Assembly: GCA_018262315.1 (NCBI GenBank)
Contig: JAGSPS010000051.1
Coordinates: forward strand, 1-12,810
DNA from: Deltaproteobacteria bacterium
Lineage (GTDB): Bacteria; Myxococcota_A; UBA9160; PR03
Length of the DNA: 12,810 nucleotides
Reading direction: 5' to 3'
Below the pieces are notes generated by a model, which worked only from the letters and a program-made list of their open reading frames with translations, made no database searches and was not told the DNA's origin. A program made the position numbers and the translations under genes. Of the stretch, positions 1-5,987 are shown piece after piece; the stretch's first letter is position 1, and every line of letters starts with the position of its first letter.

Positions 1-2
1 CT

Positions 3-359
3 CGGGGGGGCTTCGACGGCTTCACCATCGCCGCTCGCTTTGCCGCCGCGGTGCTGTTCTTGGCGCTCGCGTTCGTCGTGGGACAACGACTCGTCGACGC
101 GGCGATGCACGCCGTGATGCGACGGGGCGTCGCCGGCGCCGTCTCCACCAGCCTGCTGATCGCGCTGCTGGCGCCGCGGAGAAAGGGGACGGTCCTCGAA
201 GTGACCTGGGTGAGGACTCGGGGGACACACCTCGCCGAGTGTGTCCCTGAACTCCTCGACCAGTCCACGTCGAGGACCGTCCCCTTTCTCCTCACGGGGC
301 GGCTTCGTCGAGGCGGGCGGCGCGGCGGCGGAGGAGTTCGCGCTGCTCGGGGTGGGTGA
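3..359 (+). CDS. C-terminal part of a membrane protein, frame running through a palindromic repeat (partial)
   Basis: The reading frame is already open at the window edge, so the 5' end is missing. The first 55 or so residues look like an integral membrane protein. One hydrophobic stretch is centred on AARFAAAVLFLALAFVVGQ and a second on GAVSTSLLIALLA, separated by a short basic loop (MRRGV), and APRR follows the second helix. From about nucleotide 178 the frame enters the 114-bp palindromic element and the protein becomes low-complexity and Arg/Gly-rich. It ends at TGA 357-359, 68 bp inside the convergent short-chain dehydrogenase gene. The tail looks like a read-through product: the native stop was probably lost when the element arrived, or the annotation should end near 180. 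I do not recognise the family. An alternative is that the whole frame is fortuitous, but the helix-loop-helix pattern makes coding likely. Confidence 0.45.
   Translation, partial: RGGFDGFTIAARFAAAVLFLALAFVVGQRLVDAAMHAVMRRGVAGAVSTSLLIALLAPRRKGTVLEVTWVRTRGTHLAECVPELLDQSTSRTVPFLLTGRLRRGGRRGGGGVRAARGG
178..291. repeat. 114-bp palindromic REPIN/MITE-like element, copy 1
   Basis: A perfect 21-bp inverted repeat forms the ends (178-198 and 271-291, starting GGAGAAAGGGGACGG). Inside lie further imperfect arms and a central hairpin, GGGACACAC 222-230 pairing with GTGTGTCCC 239-247 around an 8-nt loop. The whole unit can fold into one long cruciform or hairpin. It directly abuts the stop codon of the minus-strand dehydrogenase (292-294), so it forms the 3' end of that transcript. 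No flanking target duplication is visible. A second 114-bp copy lies at 3083-3196 in the same orientation. The architecture resembles REPINs and non-autonomous elements mobilised by IS200-like (RAYT) transposases, but no transposase is present here. Confidence 0.85.
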
Positions 360-1098
360 GGATGTAGAGGTCGTTGCGTTCGATGCCGCGCACGACGCGA
401 CGCGCGACCTCCTCGGCGCCGATCACGCCGCCGCGCAGTGCGCCCGCCGGCGGTTGCTCGGGCTCGGCGACGGCCTTCGGGACTTCAAGCCCCCGCATCC
501 GCATCGAGTTCGCCGTGATGGCGGTCGCGACGATCATCGGGCAGAGCACCGAGACGCCGATCTCGTGCGCTTCCAGTTCGCGGCGCAGCGACTCGGTGAA
601 CCCCACCACCGCGAATTTCGCCGCGCAGTAGACGCCGAGCCACGACATCCCCACGAGTCCCGCCATCGACGCGGTATTCAGTACGTGGCCGCCCTGCTTC
701 TGCTCGATCATCCGCGGCGCGAATGCCTCGACGCCGTGCACGACGCCCCAGAAGTCGATGTCCATCGTGAGTCGCCAGTCGTCGGGTGTCATCTGGAGCA
801 GCGGCCCGGCGATCGCGATGCCGGCGTTGTTGCAGACCAGGTGGGCCGCGCCGAAGTGCTGGAAGACGCGCTCGGCGAGTCCGCTCACGCTGGCGCGCTT
901 GGTCACGTCGGTACGGACGCACAGGACCTCGGTCCCGCGTTCGCGCAGCACCTTGGAACGCGCGTCCATCGCCGTTTCGTCGAGGTCGGCGAGCGCGATC
1001 TTCGCCCCGCGCGCTGCGAACGCCTCGGCCATCGCAAAGCCGATGCCGCCAGCGCCGCCGGTGATCACGGCCACGCGGCCGCGGAAGGGATCGGACAT
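292..1098 (-). CDS. Short-chain dehydrogenase/reductase (SDR), NAD(P)-dependent
   Basis: This 268-aa protein has the classical SDR length and a Rossmann fold. The cofactor-binding motif TGGAGGIG is at residues 13-20. An acidic residue, D38, ends strand 2 (ADLD), which usually favours NAD over NADP. NNAG is at 90-93. The catalytic Ser is S144 and the YxxxK pair is Y157/K161. The helix-4 Asn of the usual N-S-Y-K tetrad is Asp115 here (DIDFWG), a variant seen in some family members. It would oxidise a hydroxyl or reduce a ketone on an unknown, probably hydrophobic, substrate. It is the last gene of the paaX-like/desaturase operon, 39 bp after the desaturase stop. The ATG has GGAGG nine bases upstream, but that Shine-Dalgarno lies inside a stable hairpin (1108-1126). 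The stop is followed at once by the 114-bp palindrome. Family assignment is firm; the substrate is not. Confidence 0.93.
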   Translation of the reverse strand: MSDPFRGRVAVITGGAGGIGFAMAEAFAARGAKIALADLDETAMDARSKVLRERGTEVLCVRTDVTKRASVSGLAERVFQHFGAAHLVCNNAGIAIAGPLLQMTPDDWRLTMDIDFWGVVHGVEAFAPRMIEQKQGGHVLNTASMAGLVGMSWLGVYCAAKFAVVGFTESLRRELEAHEIGVSVLCPMIVATAITANSMRMRGLEVPKAVAEPEQPPAGALRGGVIGAEEVARRVVRGIERNDLYILTHPEQRELLRRRAARLDEAAP

Positions 1099-1132
1099 GG
1101 GTGGCTACCTCCGGAAAGGCCGGAGGATACCC
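1099..1132 (-). promoter_or_regulatory. Hairpin that buries the SDR ribosome-binding site
   Basis: On the minus strand CCTCCGG (1126-1120), a 5-nt loop CCTTT and CCGGAGG (1114-1108) form a perfect 7-bp GC-rich stem. An outer GGGT/ACCC pairing (1132-1129 with 1102-1099) lies just before the ATG at 1098. The GGAGG Shine-Dalgarno (1112-1108) is entirely in the 3' arm, so initiation on the dehydrogenase should be blocked when the hairpin is closed. Ribosomes finishing the desaturase (stop 1138-1140) end only a few bases from the stem, which suggests translational coupling. The structure is read directly; the role is inferred. Confidence 0.6.
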
Positions 1133-1137
1133 AGAGA

Positions 1138-2160
1138 TCAGAACGGCGGAACGCGCACCGTGGAGTTGGCGGTCGCCGTGGCGCTCGCTTCGGGTTTCGA
1201 GGCTGCGCGCTCCAGCACGGCGCGGTAGCCGCGCGTCACGAGTGCGCCGTCGAGCAATCCGCGCGCGTCGAGCATGCCGTGCAGGCGCGGCAGCTTGTAG
1301 TGCGGGACGGTCATCAGCAGATGGTGTTCGAGGTGGTAGTTCACGCGATTCGGGGCGAGCAGCAGTCGTTCCCACCAGGTAACGAGCGTGGTGCGCGTGT
1401 TGCGCAGCGGGTCCGACGGATCCGGCACCATCGCGTGCTCGGCGATCGAGCGGATGCGCGTCGCCAGCGTATTCGTGGTGAGCCAGGCGCCGATCCACAG
1501 CAGATAGAGCAGTGGATGGCCGAGGGCGGCGAGCAGCGCGAAGAGCGCGCCGTTCGTCACGAAGAAGCCGATGAAAGCGCGCCGCCCGCGTTCGTCGCCG
1601 GCGCGCCAGCGCGCCATCGATCGCTTCCACGCGCCGCGTACGAACTTGCGACCGGTCTGCCCGGAGAGGTCGCGCCACACTTTGCGGCGCAGGCTCGCCG
1701 GTGTGATTGGGAATGGCAGCACGAGCCCGAGGTCGGGATCGTCCTTCGTCCAAGTCTTCGCGTGATGCTGCAAGTGGTACGGGCGATAGGCGTGAAGATC
1801 GGACCACACGGGATACGCGCAGAGCCAGTTGCCGGCTGCGTCGTTCCAGCGCTTGTCGCGGAGCAGCGTGCGGTGCGACGCCTCGTGCATCAAGACTGCG
1901 AGGCCGAGCTGGCGTGCGCCGATCAGGAAGAGCGCCACGACGACGCTGAGCGGGTGGGGCCACGCGGCGACGCCCGCAAACGCCGCCGCGATGATCGCCC
2001 AGTTCGTCGCGATCGACGCAACACCGCGCCAGCTCTCTACCGCGAGCAGCGCCTGAATTTCCTCGCGCGAGAATCGCGCGTGCCAGGCTTCGTTGGTCTT
2101 CGCGCTGGCGTCGAGATCGGGCATTGCAGCGCTGTCGGAACCGGGATTGGCAGCGGTCAT
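1138..2160 (-). CDS. Membrane fatty acid desaturase
   Basis: This 340-aa integral-membrane di-iron desaturase has all three histidine boxes: HEASH at 92-96, HLQHH at 129-133 and HLEHH at 276-280. An extra conserved His, H242, lies in RSIAEHA. Hydrophobic segments lie around 47-66 and 72-90 before box 1, and around 196-232 between boxes 2 and 3, as expected for this topology. The enzyme introduces a double bond or hydroxyl into an acyl chain or related lipid using O2 and reduced ferredoxin or cytochrome. The start is fixed by GAGGAG (2173-2168) seven bases upstream of ATG and by the 4-bp ATGA overlap with the upstream PaaX-type gene; an N-terminal extension beyond this is out-of-frame read-through. 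The N-terminal 25 residues are polar and probably cytosolic. Regiospecificity and substrate cannot be read from the sequence. Confidence 0.93.
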   Translation of the reverse strand: MTAANPGSDSAAMPDLDASAKTNEAWHARFSREEIQALLAVESWRGVASIATNWAIIAAAFAGVAAWPHPLSVVVALFLIGARQLGLAVLMHEASHRTLLRDKRWNDAAGNWLCAYPVWSDLHAYRPYHLQHHAKTWTKDDPDLGLVLPFPITPASLRRKVWRDLSGQTGRKFVRGAWKRSMARWRAGDERGRRAFIGFFVTNGALFALLAALGHPLLYLLWIGAWLTTNTLATRIRSIAEHAMVPDPSDPLRNTRTTLVTWWERLLLAPNRVNYHLEHHLLMTVPHYKLPRLHGMLDARGLLDGALVTRGYRAVLERAASKPEASATATANSTVRVPPF

Positions 2161-3020
2161 CGAAGTTCTCCTCGCGAAATCGCGTGCCTGTCGAAGGGCG
2201 TCGCGGGCGCCTTGCCGTGCCGAACGCCGTGGCGCGACAGGAAGCCCGACCAGTTCGCGCGGCCGATCTTGTCGTAGTCGCGCATCGCATCGACGAGCGC
2301 CGCGCGCTCGGCGGCGTGGACGATCGGCTCGGGCAGCAGTGGATCGTGCGCGAGCAGTCGCAGAACCGCCCCGCCCACGTGGAACGACTCGACCATCGCG
2401 AACTCCGCCGATCGCGCGCGCAGCCGCCGTGTGCTCGCGCCGAGCTGCTGGCGGTGGCGGCGATAGTTCGCGACGAGGTCCTCGGCGTCCCACAGCTTGC
2501 GCGCGCGCGCCTCGCTCACCGGGTCGAGTTCGCGCACTTCGCACACGACGGAGCCGGGCGCGAGCCCGAGCGCTGCCAACTCTTCGCGCACGCGCGTGAC
2601 GCCGCCGGCGAGGTTGTCGGGTCGCAGCGCCAGCCCACGCACGAGCGGCCGGAAGCCCGAGAGGCGCAGCGCTCGCTCGCCGCACCGCTGCGACGCGCGC
2701 GACGGAGGCGTCGCAGCGCCAGCCGCAAAGATGCCGATCCAGCCGCCCGACCACGGCAGCAACTGCGCGTCGAGTTCCCGCCAGGCGGCGACGCGTCGCT
2801 GCACGGGCGCGGCGGCCTGGCCGAGTCGGTAGAGGCCGCGATCGTCGCGCTCGATGAGCCCGGCTCCGAGCAGCCGCGTCAGCGCGACGCGCACGCTGCC
2901 CTCGGCAATCCCGAAGAGCGCCGCCGCTGCGACCAGCGCGCGCACCGGCATCGCGCCGCGGCGCAGCGTGGAGAGCAGGTCGAGCACGAAGCTCTTCGCA
3001 TTCGGCGGTCGCCCAAGCAC
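2157..3020 (-). CDS. PaaX-family transcriptional regulator
   Basis: This 287-aa protein has the PaaX layout: an N-terminal winged helix-turn-helix (about 10-66, with SFVLDLLSTL, then GSVRVALTRLLGAGLI and the wing DDRGLYRLG), a central domain with the typical LPWSGGWIGIF (about 108-118), and a C-terminal region with LLAHDPLLPEPIVHAAERAALVDAMRDYD. Known PaaX proteins repress phenylacetate genes and are relieved by phenylacetyl-CoA. No phenylacetate catabolic cluster is present here apart from a divergent PaaG-like crotonase, so this is probably a paralogue that senses another acyl- or aryl-CoA. The start is GTG at 3020, because the nearby ATG upstream is out of frame and this start gives a normal N-terminus; no strong Shine-Dalgarno is visible. 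The stop overlaps the desaturase start (ATGA, 2157-2160), so it heads the operon and may autoregulate it. Confidence 0.9.
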   Translation of the reverse strand: MLGRPPNAKSFVLDLLSTLRRGAMPVRALVAAAALFGIAEGSVRVALTRLLGAGLIERDDRGLYRLGQAAAPVQRRVAAWRELDAQLLPWSGGWIGIFAAGAATPPSRASQRCGERALRLSGFRPLVRGLALRPDNLAGGVTRVREELAALGLAPGSVVCEVRELDPVSEARARKLWDAEDLVANYRRHRQQLGASTRRLRARSAEFAMVESFHVGGAVLRLLAHDPLLPEPIVHAAERAALVDAMRDYDKIGRANWSGFLSRHGVRHGKAPATPFDRHAISRGELR

Positions 3021-3027
3021 GGCAAGA

Positions 3028-3072
3028 CATTACAGATTGTATCCACTCACGTCTATTCCAAGTAATGAGTGG
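3028..3072. promoter_or_regulatory. AT-rich promoter/operator region of the paaX-like operon
   Basis: This short AT-rich island stands out from its GC-rich surroundings. On the minus strand it has a good -10 match, TACAAT (3041-3036), about 16 bases before the GTG start, so the leader would be very short. The -35 is unclear: TTGGAA is present but only 14 bases away. Two inverted repeats overlap the region: CCACTCA (3043-3049) with TGAGTGG (3066-3072), and CATTAC (3028-3033) with GTAATG (3062-3067). Either could be the operator of the PaaX-type repressor. Neither closely resembles the published PaaX box, so the assignment is tentative. Confidence 0.4.
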
Positions 3073-3082
3073 CGAGACAAGG

Positions 3083-3196
3083 GGAGAAAGGGGACGGTCC
3101 TCGCTGTGACCGGGCTGAGGACTGAAGGGACAGACCTGGCGAGGTGTGTCCCTCGAGTCCTCAGCCAGTCCACGCCGAGGACCGTCCCCTTTCTCC
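3083..3196. repeat. 114-bp palindromic REPIN/MITE-like element, copy 2
   Basis: It has the same length and orientation as the copy at 178-291. Both 21-bp terminal arms (3083-3103 and 3176-3196) are identical to those of copy 1, while the 72-bp centre differs at about 18 positions by my count (about 84% identity overall). The inner arms pair better than in copy 1, for example GGCTGAGGACT pairing with AGTCCTCAGCC, and AGGGACA with TGTCCCT. It sits between the divergent PaaX-like and crotonase genes and ends 11 bp before the crotonase Shine-Dalgarno sequence, so it probably lies in the crotonase leader or promoter region. No target-site duplication is evident. Confidence 0.85.
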
Positions 3197-3217
3197 ACCT
3201 TTCTCCAGGAGATTCTG

Positions 3218-4006
3218 ATGAGCGACCTGCTGTATGGCGTCGATGGTCATGTCGCGACGATCACGTTGAATCGTCCGGAGCGGTTGAATGCGATCTCGGT
3301 GCCGATGCTCGACGCGCTCTCGCGGGCCCTGGTCGCGGCCGACGAGGATCGTGCGGTGCGCGTGATCGTGCTGACCGGCGCGGGCAAGGGGTTCTGCTCC
3401 GGGCTCGATCTCAAGGATCTCGCCGCCGGCAAGAGCATCGGCGGCGACAACGACGCGATGCCGGTCCGCTTCGACTTGCGCAACGCGCCGCCGATCGTGC
3501 TGCACCAGGTGGACAAGCCGACGCTCTGCGCGCTCAACGGCGCCGCCGCCGGCTACGGCATGGACCTCGCGCTCGGCTGCGACATCCGCATCGCGAGCGA
3601 CAAGGCGAAGTTCGTCCCCGGCTTCGCCAAGCGCGGCGTGCTGCCCGAGAGCGGCGGCACCTGGCTGCTTCCGCGGCTCGTCGGTTGGGCGAAGGCGTGC
3701 GAGATCGCCTTCAGCGGCCGCACGCTAGCGGCTGCGGAATGTCTCGAACTCGGTCTGGTGAACAAGATCGTCCCGCAGGATCTCTTCGAGAAGGAGGTGC
3801 GCGCGCTGGCTGACGAGATCGCATCGAATGCGCCGCTGGCCGTGCAGGCGATCAAGCGGATGATGCGACTTGGCCTCGAAGACAGCTTCGAGTCGAACGT
3901 GCACCAGGTCTACTTGCAACTGCTTCCGCTGTTCCGCACGCGCGATTTCCAGGAGGGCGTGAAGGCGTTCCTCGAAAATCGCGCGCCGAAGTTCGAGGGG
4001 CGCTGA
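3218..4006 (+). CDS. Enoyl-CoA hydratase/isomerase family protein, PaaG-like active site
   Basis: This 262-aa crotonase-fold protein has oxyanion-hole segments GKGFCSGLDL (56-65) and NGAAAGYGMDLALGCD (107-122). The two catalytic glutamates of classical enoyl-CoA hydratase are replaced: alignment to the rat enzyme by eye puts Asp116 at the E144 position and Phe136 at the E164 position. Glu144 instead occurs in LPESGGTWLLPRLVG (142-156), the place of the catalytic Asp in PaaG-type isomerases (LIPDxGGTWLLPRLVG). A double-bond or epoxide isomerase acting on a CoA thioester is therefore likelier than a standard beta-oxidation hydratase. The start is the ATG at 3218, preceded by AGGAG (3207-3211) with a 6-base gap. 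An in-frame GTG at 3146 would add 24 residues encoded by the palindromic element and is rejected. The gene is divergent from the PaaX-like regulator, which may control it. Confidence 0.9.
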   Translation: MSDLLYGVDGHVATITLNRPERLNAISVPMLDALSRALVAADEDRAVRVIVLTGAGKGFCSGLDLKDLAAGKSIGGDNDAMPVRFDLRNAPPIVLHQVDKPTLCALNGAAAGYGMDLALGCDIRIASDKAKFVPGFAKRGVLPESGGTWLLPRLVGWAKACEIAFSGRTLAAAECLELGLVNKIVPQDLFEKEVRALADEIASNAPLAVQAIKRMMRLGLEDSFESNVHQVYLQLLPLFRTRDFQEGVKAFLENRAPKFEGR

Positions 4007-4008
4007 CT

Positions 4009-5343
4009 CTAGTTCGCGTCGGGTACCCAGTTGCCGTGGAAGCCGAACGGCACGCGTTGCGGCAGATGGATCGTCGCGACCGGCGAACCCGTGAAGTCCT
4101 GCGCGTGCAGGATCTGTACTTCGCCGCCGTTGGTCGCCGCGTCGTAGACGTAGGCGAGCAGCCAGCCGTCGTCCTCGTCTGATTCGGGCGTGCGCGGCAC
4201 GAAGACGGGTTCGAGGTACGCGCGGCCGTTGCCTTCAAGGCGCAGCTCGCTCGTGCGATCGACGAGATCATGCTTGTAGATCGGTCCGACGCCGAGCCGG
4301 TCGGCCAGCCCGGCGGTGTAGCCGTAGCGGATCGGCTTGCCGATCCGCCGCTCGTCGTGCCGCGGGAACTCGTTGCCGCGGTCGTCGAGGCAATCGGTGC
4401 TGACCTTGCCCGACGGCGGGTCGAGCACCCAGCGATCGAGCGTCGGCCGGCCTTCATTCGGGCCGAGGCGATCGCTCGCGAACATCTTCGGATGCCGGCA
4501 GACGTCGAGCACCACCTGTCCGTCCGCGGTTTCGTAGGCGTTCATCGGATGGAACACGTAACAGAGCGGTACTTCGAACCAGCGAACCTGGAACGCGTCG
4601 CCCTCGCGAGGCAGCAGTCCGACACGCGCTCCGTAGTCCGGGTTCCAGACGTAGGGGAAGGCGCCCGCCATCGCGACGTCGACGTCGAAGGTGCAGGGCA
4701 GGTCGAAGAGCACGACATAGCGCTCGGTGATCGCGCAATCGTGCACCATCGGCTTGCCGGGCACGGGCACGTTCACGGCCTTCCGCACGCGACCATCGTT
4801 CGCGACTACCACGTACTGGAGGTAGTCCCACGCCCAATAGTAGACGACCGCGTGCAGCTCGCCGGTGTCGGGGTCGCGCTTCGGGTGCGCGGTGAAGGAA
4901 CCCGGCAGCGTGCCCTCGAAGTTCGAGTATGCGACGGTCTCCAGCTCGTTGCTGAGTTCCACCGGGAGTCCGCCGGCCTCGACGATCGCGAAGGTCCGGC
5001 CCGCGTGGCTGATCACGTTGGTGTTCGCGACGCCGCTGCCCATGCCGTGGCGCGGACCGGGCGTCGGGGGGAGGCCCCTGGCGGCGGCGACATCGTCGTC
5101 GCGCACGAAGCGGTTGCGATACCACTCGGCGCGCCCGTCGCGCAGCCACACGCCGTGCACCATGCCGTTGCCGGTGAACCAGTGGTAGTTCGCGGGGTCC
5201 GGCGGCACGACGGGATTCGGCCCGATCCGTAGCAGGCGACCGCTCAGCTCGCGCGGGATGGTCCCGGTGACGCGCAGATCCCTCGCGGTGACTTCGTCGG
5301 CCACCGGAGCGAAGTTCCCGGACAGATACGGGTTCGCGGTCAT
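4009..5343 (-). CDS. Carotenoid oxygenase (RPE65/CCD family)
   Basis: This 444-aa protein matches the seven-bladed-propeller carotenoid cleavage dioxygenase family. The N-terminus carries the family signature GTIPRELSGRLLRIGPNP (27-44) and FTGNGMVHGVWL. The four iron-binding histidines are identifiable: H153 (FTAHPK), H201 (MVHDCAIT), H265 (VFHPMNAYE) and H436 (FGFHGNWVPD). The enzyme should use Fe(II) and O2 to cleave a conjugated double bond in a carotenoid, apocarotenoid or stilbene-like substrate. The substrate cannot be set from sequence and no carotenoid-synthesis gene is nearby. The ATG at 5343 gives a normal N-terminus; only a weak Shine-Dalgarno precedes it. It follows the 105-aa gene by 82 bp on the same strand, and its stop lies 2 bp from the convergent crotonase stop. 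Longer upstream read-through in this frame is spurious. Confidence 0.93.
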   Translation of the reverse strand: MTANPYLSGNFAPVADEVTARDLRVTGTIPRELSGRLLRIGPNPVVPPDPANYHWFTGNGMVHGVWLRDGRAEWYRNRFVRDDDVAAARGLPPTPGPRHGMGSGVANTNVISHAGRTFAIVEAGGLPVELSNELETVAYSNFEGTLPGSFTAHPKRDPDTGELHAVVYYWAWDYLQYVVVANDGRVRKAVNVPVPGKPMVHDCAITERYVVLFDLPCTFDVDVAMAGAFPYVWNPDYGARVGLLPREGDAFQVRWFEVPLCYVFHPMNAYETADGQVVLDVCRHPKMFASDRLGPNEGRPTLDRWVLDPPSGKVSTDCLDDRGNEFPRHDERRIGKPIRYGYTAGLADRLGVGPIYKHDLVDRTSELRLEGNGRAYLEPVFVPRTPESDEDDGWLLAYVYDAATNGGEVQILHAQDFTGSPVATIHLPQRVPFGFHGNWVPDAN

Positions 5344-5425
5344 CGTCGTGCAGTGGCCTGGGACGGCATGGAGCCATCCTCGACCAGTTGGCGGGAATTG
5401 TCGAATCGAATGGCGTCGAAGTGGG

Positions 5426-5743
5426 CTAGAGCTCGCCGCCGAGACGCCGGAAGATGGCGTCGGGTGTGTCGGCGGCCTGGCTGCCGGGCTGGCGCTCGAG
5501 CACCTGCAGTCCCGCGACCATCCGGTCGCAGAGCGCGGCTTCGTTCGGGACCCCGCGATTGCGAAGCTCCCGGGGCAGGATCTTCTGCACGACGACGCGT
5601 AGCTCGCTGGGCGCGACCGTTCGCGGTTCGAGCCCCGCCTCCTTGAGCGCGATCCGGACCGTGCCGCGCGCTTCGAGGCGCTCGAGCGTCGTAGTCTCTT
5701 CGAGTGCGGTGCACAGCCACTCGAATGCCGAAGAGCCGGCCAT
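5426..5743 (-). CDS. Hypothetical protein, 105 aa, predicted soluble and helical
   Basis: I do not recognise this protein. It begins MAGSSAFEWLCTALEETTTL and is predicted mostly alpha-helical, with no signal peptide or membrane segment. Its segments suggest a compact helical domain: LEARGTVRIALKEAGLEP (23-40), SELRVVVQKILPRELRNRGV (46-65) and EAALCDRMVAGLQVLER (68-84), followed by a flexible tail (QPGSQAADTPDAIFRRLGGEL). Two cysteines (C11, C72) are present without any metal-binding pattern. The start is supported by GGAG (5754-5751) seven bases upstream of ATG; an upstream in-frame ATG at 5818 would add an Arg-rich, non-conserved-looking stretch. It is directly upstream of the carotenoid oxygenase on the same strand and may be co-transcribed. 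Codon usage and residue composition look genuinely coding. Confidence 0.75.
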   Translation of the reverse strand: MAGSSAFEWLCTALEETTTLERLEARGTVRIALKEAGLEPRTVAPSELRVVVQKILPRELRNRGVPNEAALCDRMVAGLQVLERQPGSQAADTPDAIFRRLGGEL

Positions 5744-5862
5744 CGCGGATCTCCAATGAAGGCAGGAAGCGGGGGAGGGACGCCGGAAGCGACCACCCTC
5801 CCTGGTGATCCTGCGCACTCGATAGGCTTCTTCGGCCGCCGCCGACGCCGACTTGAGACGGC

Positions 5863-5931
5863 TCGACGATCCCGCTCGCTGCCGGACGGCAGCGAGTTCG
5901 ACGATCCCGCTCGCTGCCGGACGGCAGCGAG
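5863..5931. repeat. Two tandem 34-bp hairpin repeats
   Basis: A 34-bp unit occurs at 5863-5896 and again at 5898-5931, separated by one base and identical in both copies. Each contains a perfect 9-bp stem, CTCGCTGCC / GGCAGCGAG, with a GGAC loop (5875-5896 and the equivalent in the second copy). The pair lies downstream of the HupE/UreJ gene (stop 5988) and upstream of the 105-aa gene, both on the minus strand. It could stabilise the upstream transcript's 3' end, attenuate transcription, or be an interspersed REP family. No T-run follows either hairpin, so a classical terminator is not evident. Confidence 0.8.
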
Positions 5932-5946
5932 CCGAACACGAGTCAG

Positions 5947-5979
5947 GGGGCTGCGAGGTTGCAGTGAAGGGGCTGCGAG
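5947..5979. repeat. Short direct repeat GGGGCTGCGAG x2
   Basis: The 11-mer GGGGCTGCGAG occurs at 5947-5957 and 5969-5979 with a 22-bp period, just downstream of the HupE/UreJ stop codon and next to the tandem hairpins. Only about one and a half units are present. It may be a remnant of a tandem repeat; no function can be assigned. Confidence 0.5.
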
Positions 5980-5987
5980 TTGGGCGG

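Noticed and set aside
241..2277. Long plus-strand open frame of about 680 codons
   Set aside because: It is antisense to the SDR and desaturase genes, rich in Arg/His/Ala, with no domain signals. Long shadow frames are expected at this G+C content.
292..3196. Composite transposon formed by the two 114-bp elements around the regulator/desaturase/SDR genes
   Set aside because: No transposase, no target-site duplications, and the elements are small palindromes in direct orientation. The enclosed operon looks native in composition.
3083..3196. Rho-independent terminator or riboswitch
   Set aside because: The hairpin is much longer than a terminator, has no T-tract, and lies in a divergent promoter region. 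A near-identical copy at a gene 3' end argues for a mobile repeat instead.
4004..4012. Bidirectional terminator between the convergent crotonase and carotenoid oxygenase genes
   Set aside because: Only 2 bp separate the stops and no inverted repeat with a T-run is visible there.
5863..5931. CRISPR-like repeat
   Set aside because: Only two units with a 1-bp gap, so no spacers, and no cas genes nearby.
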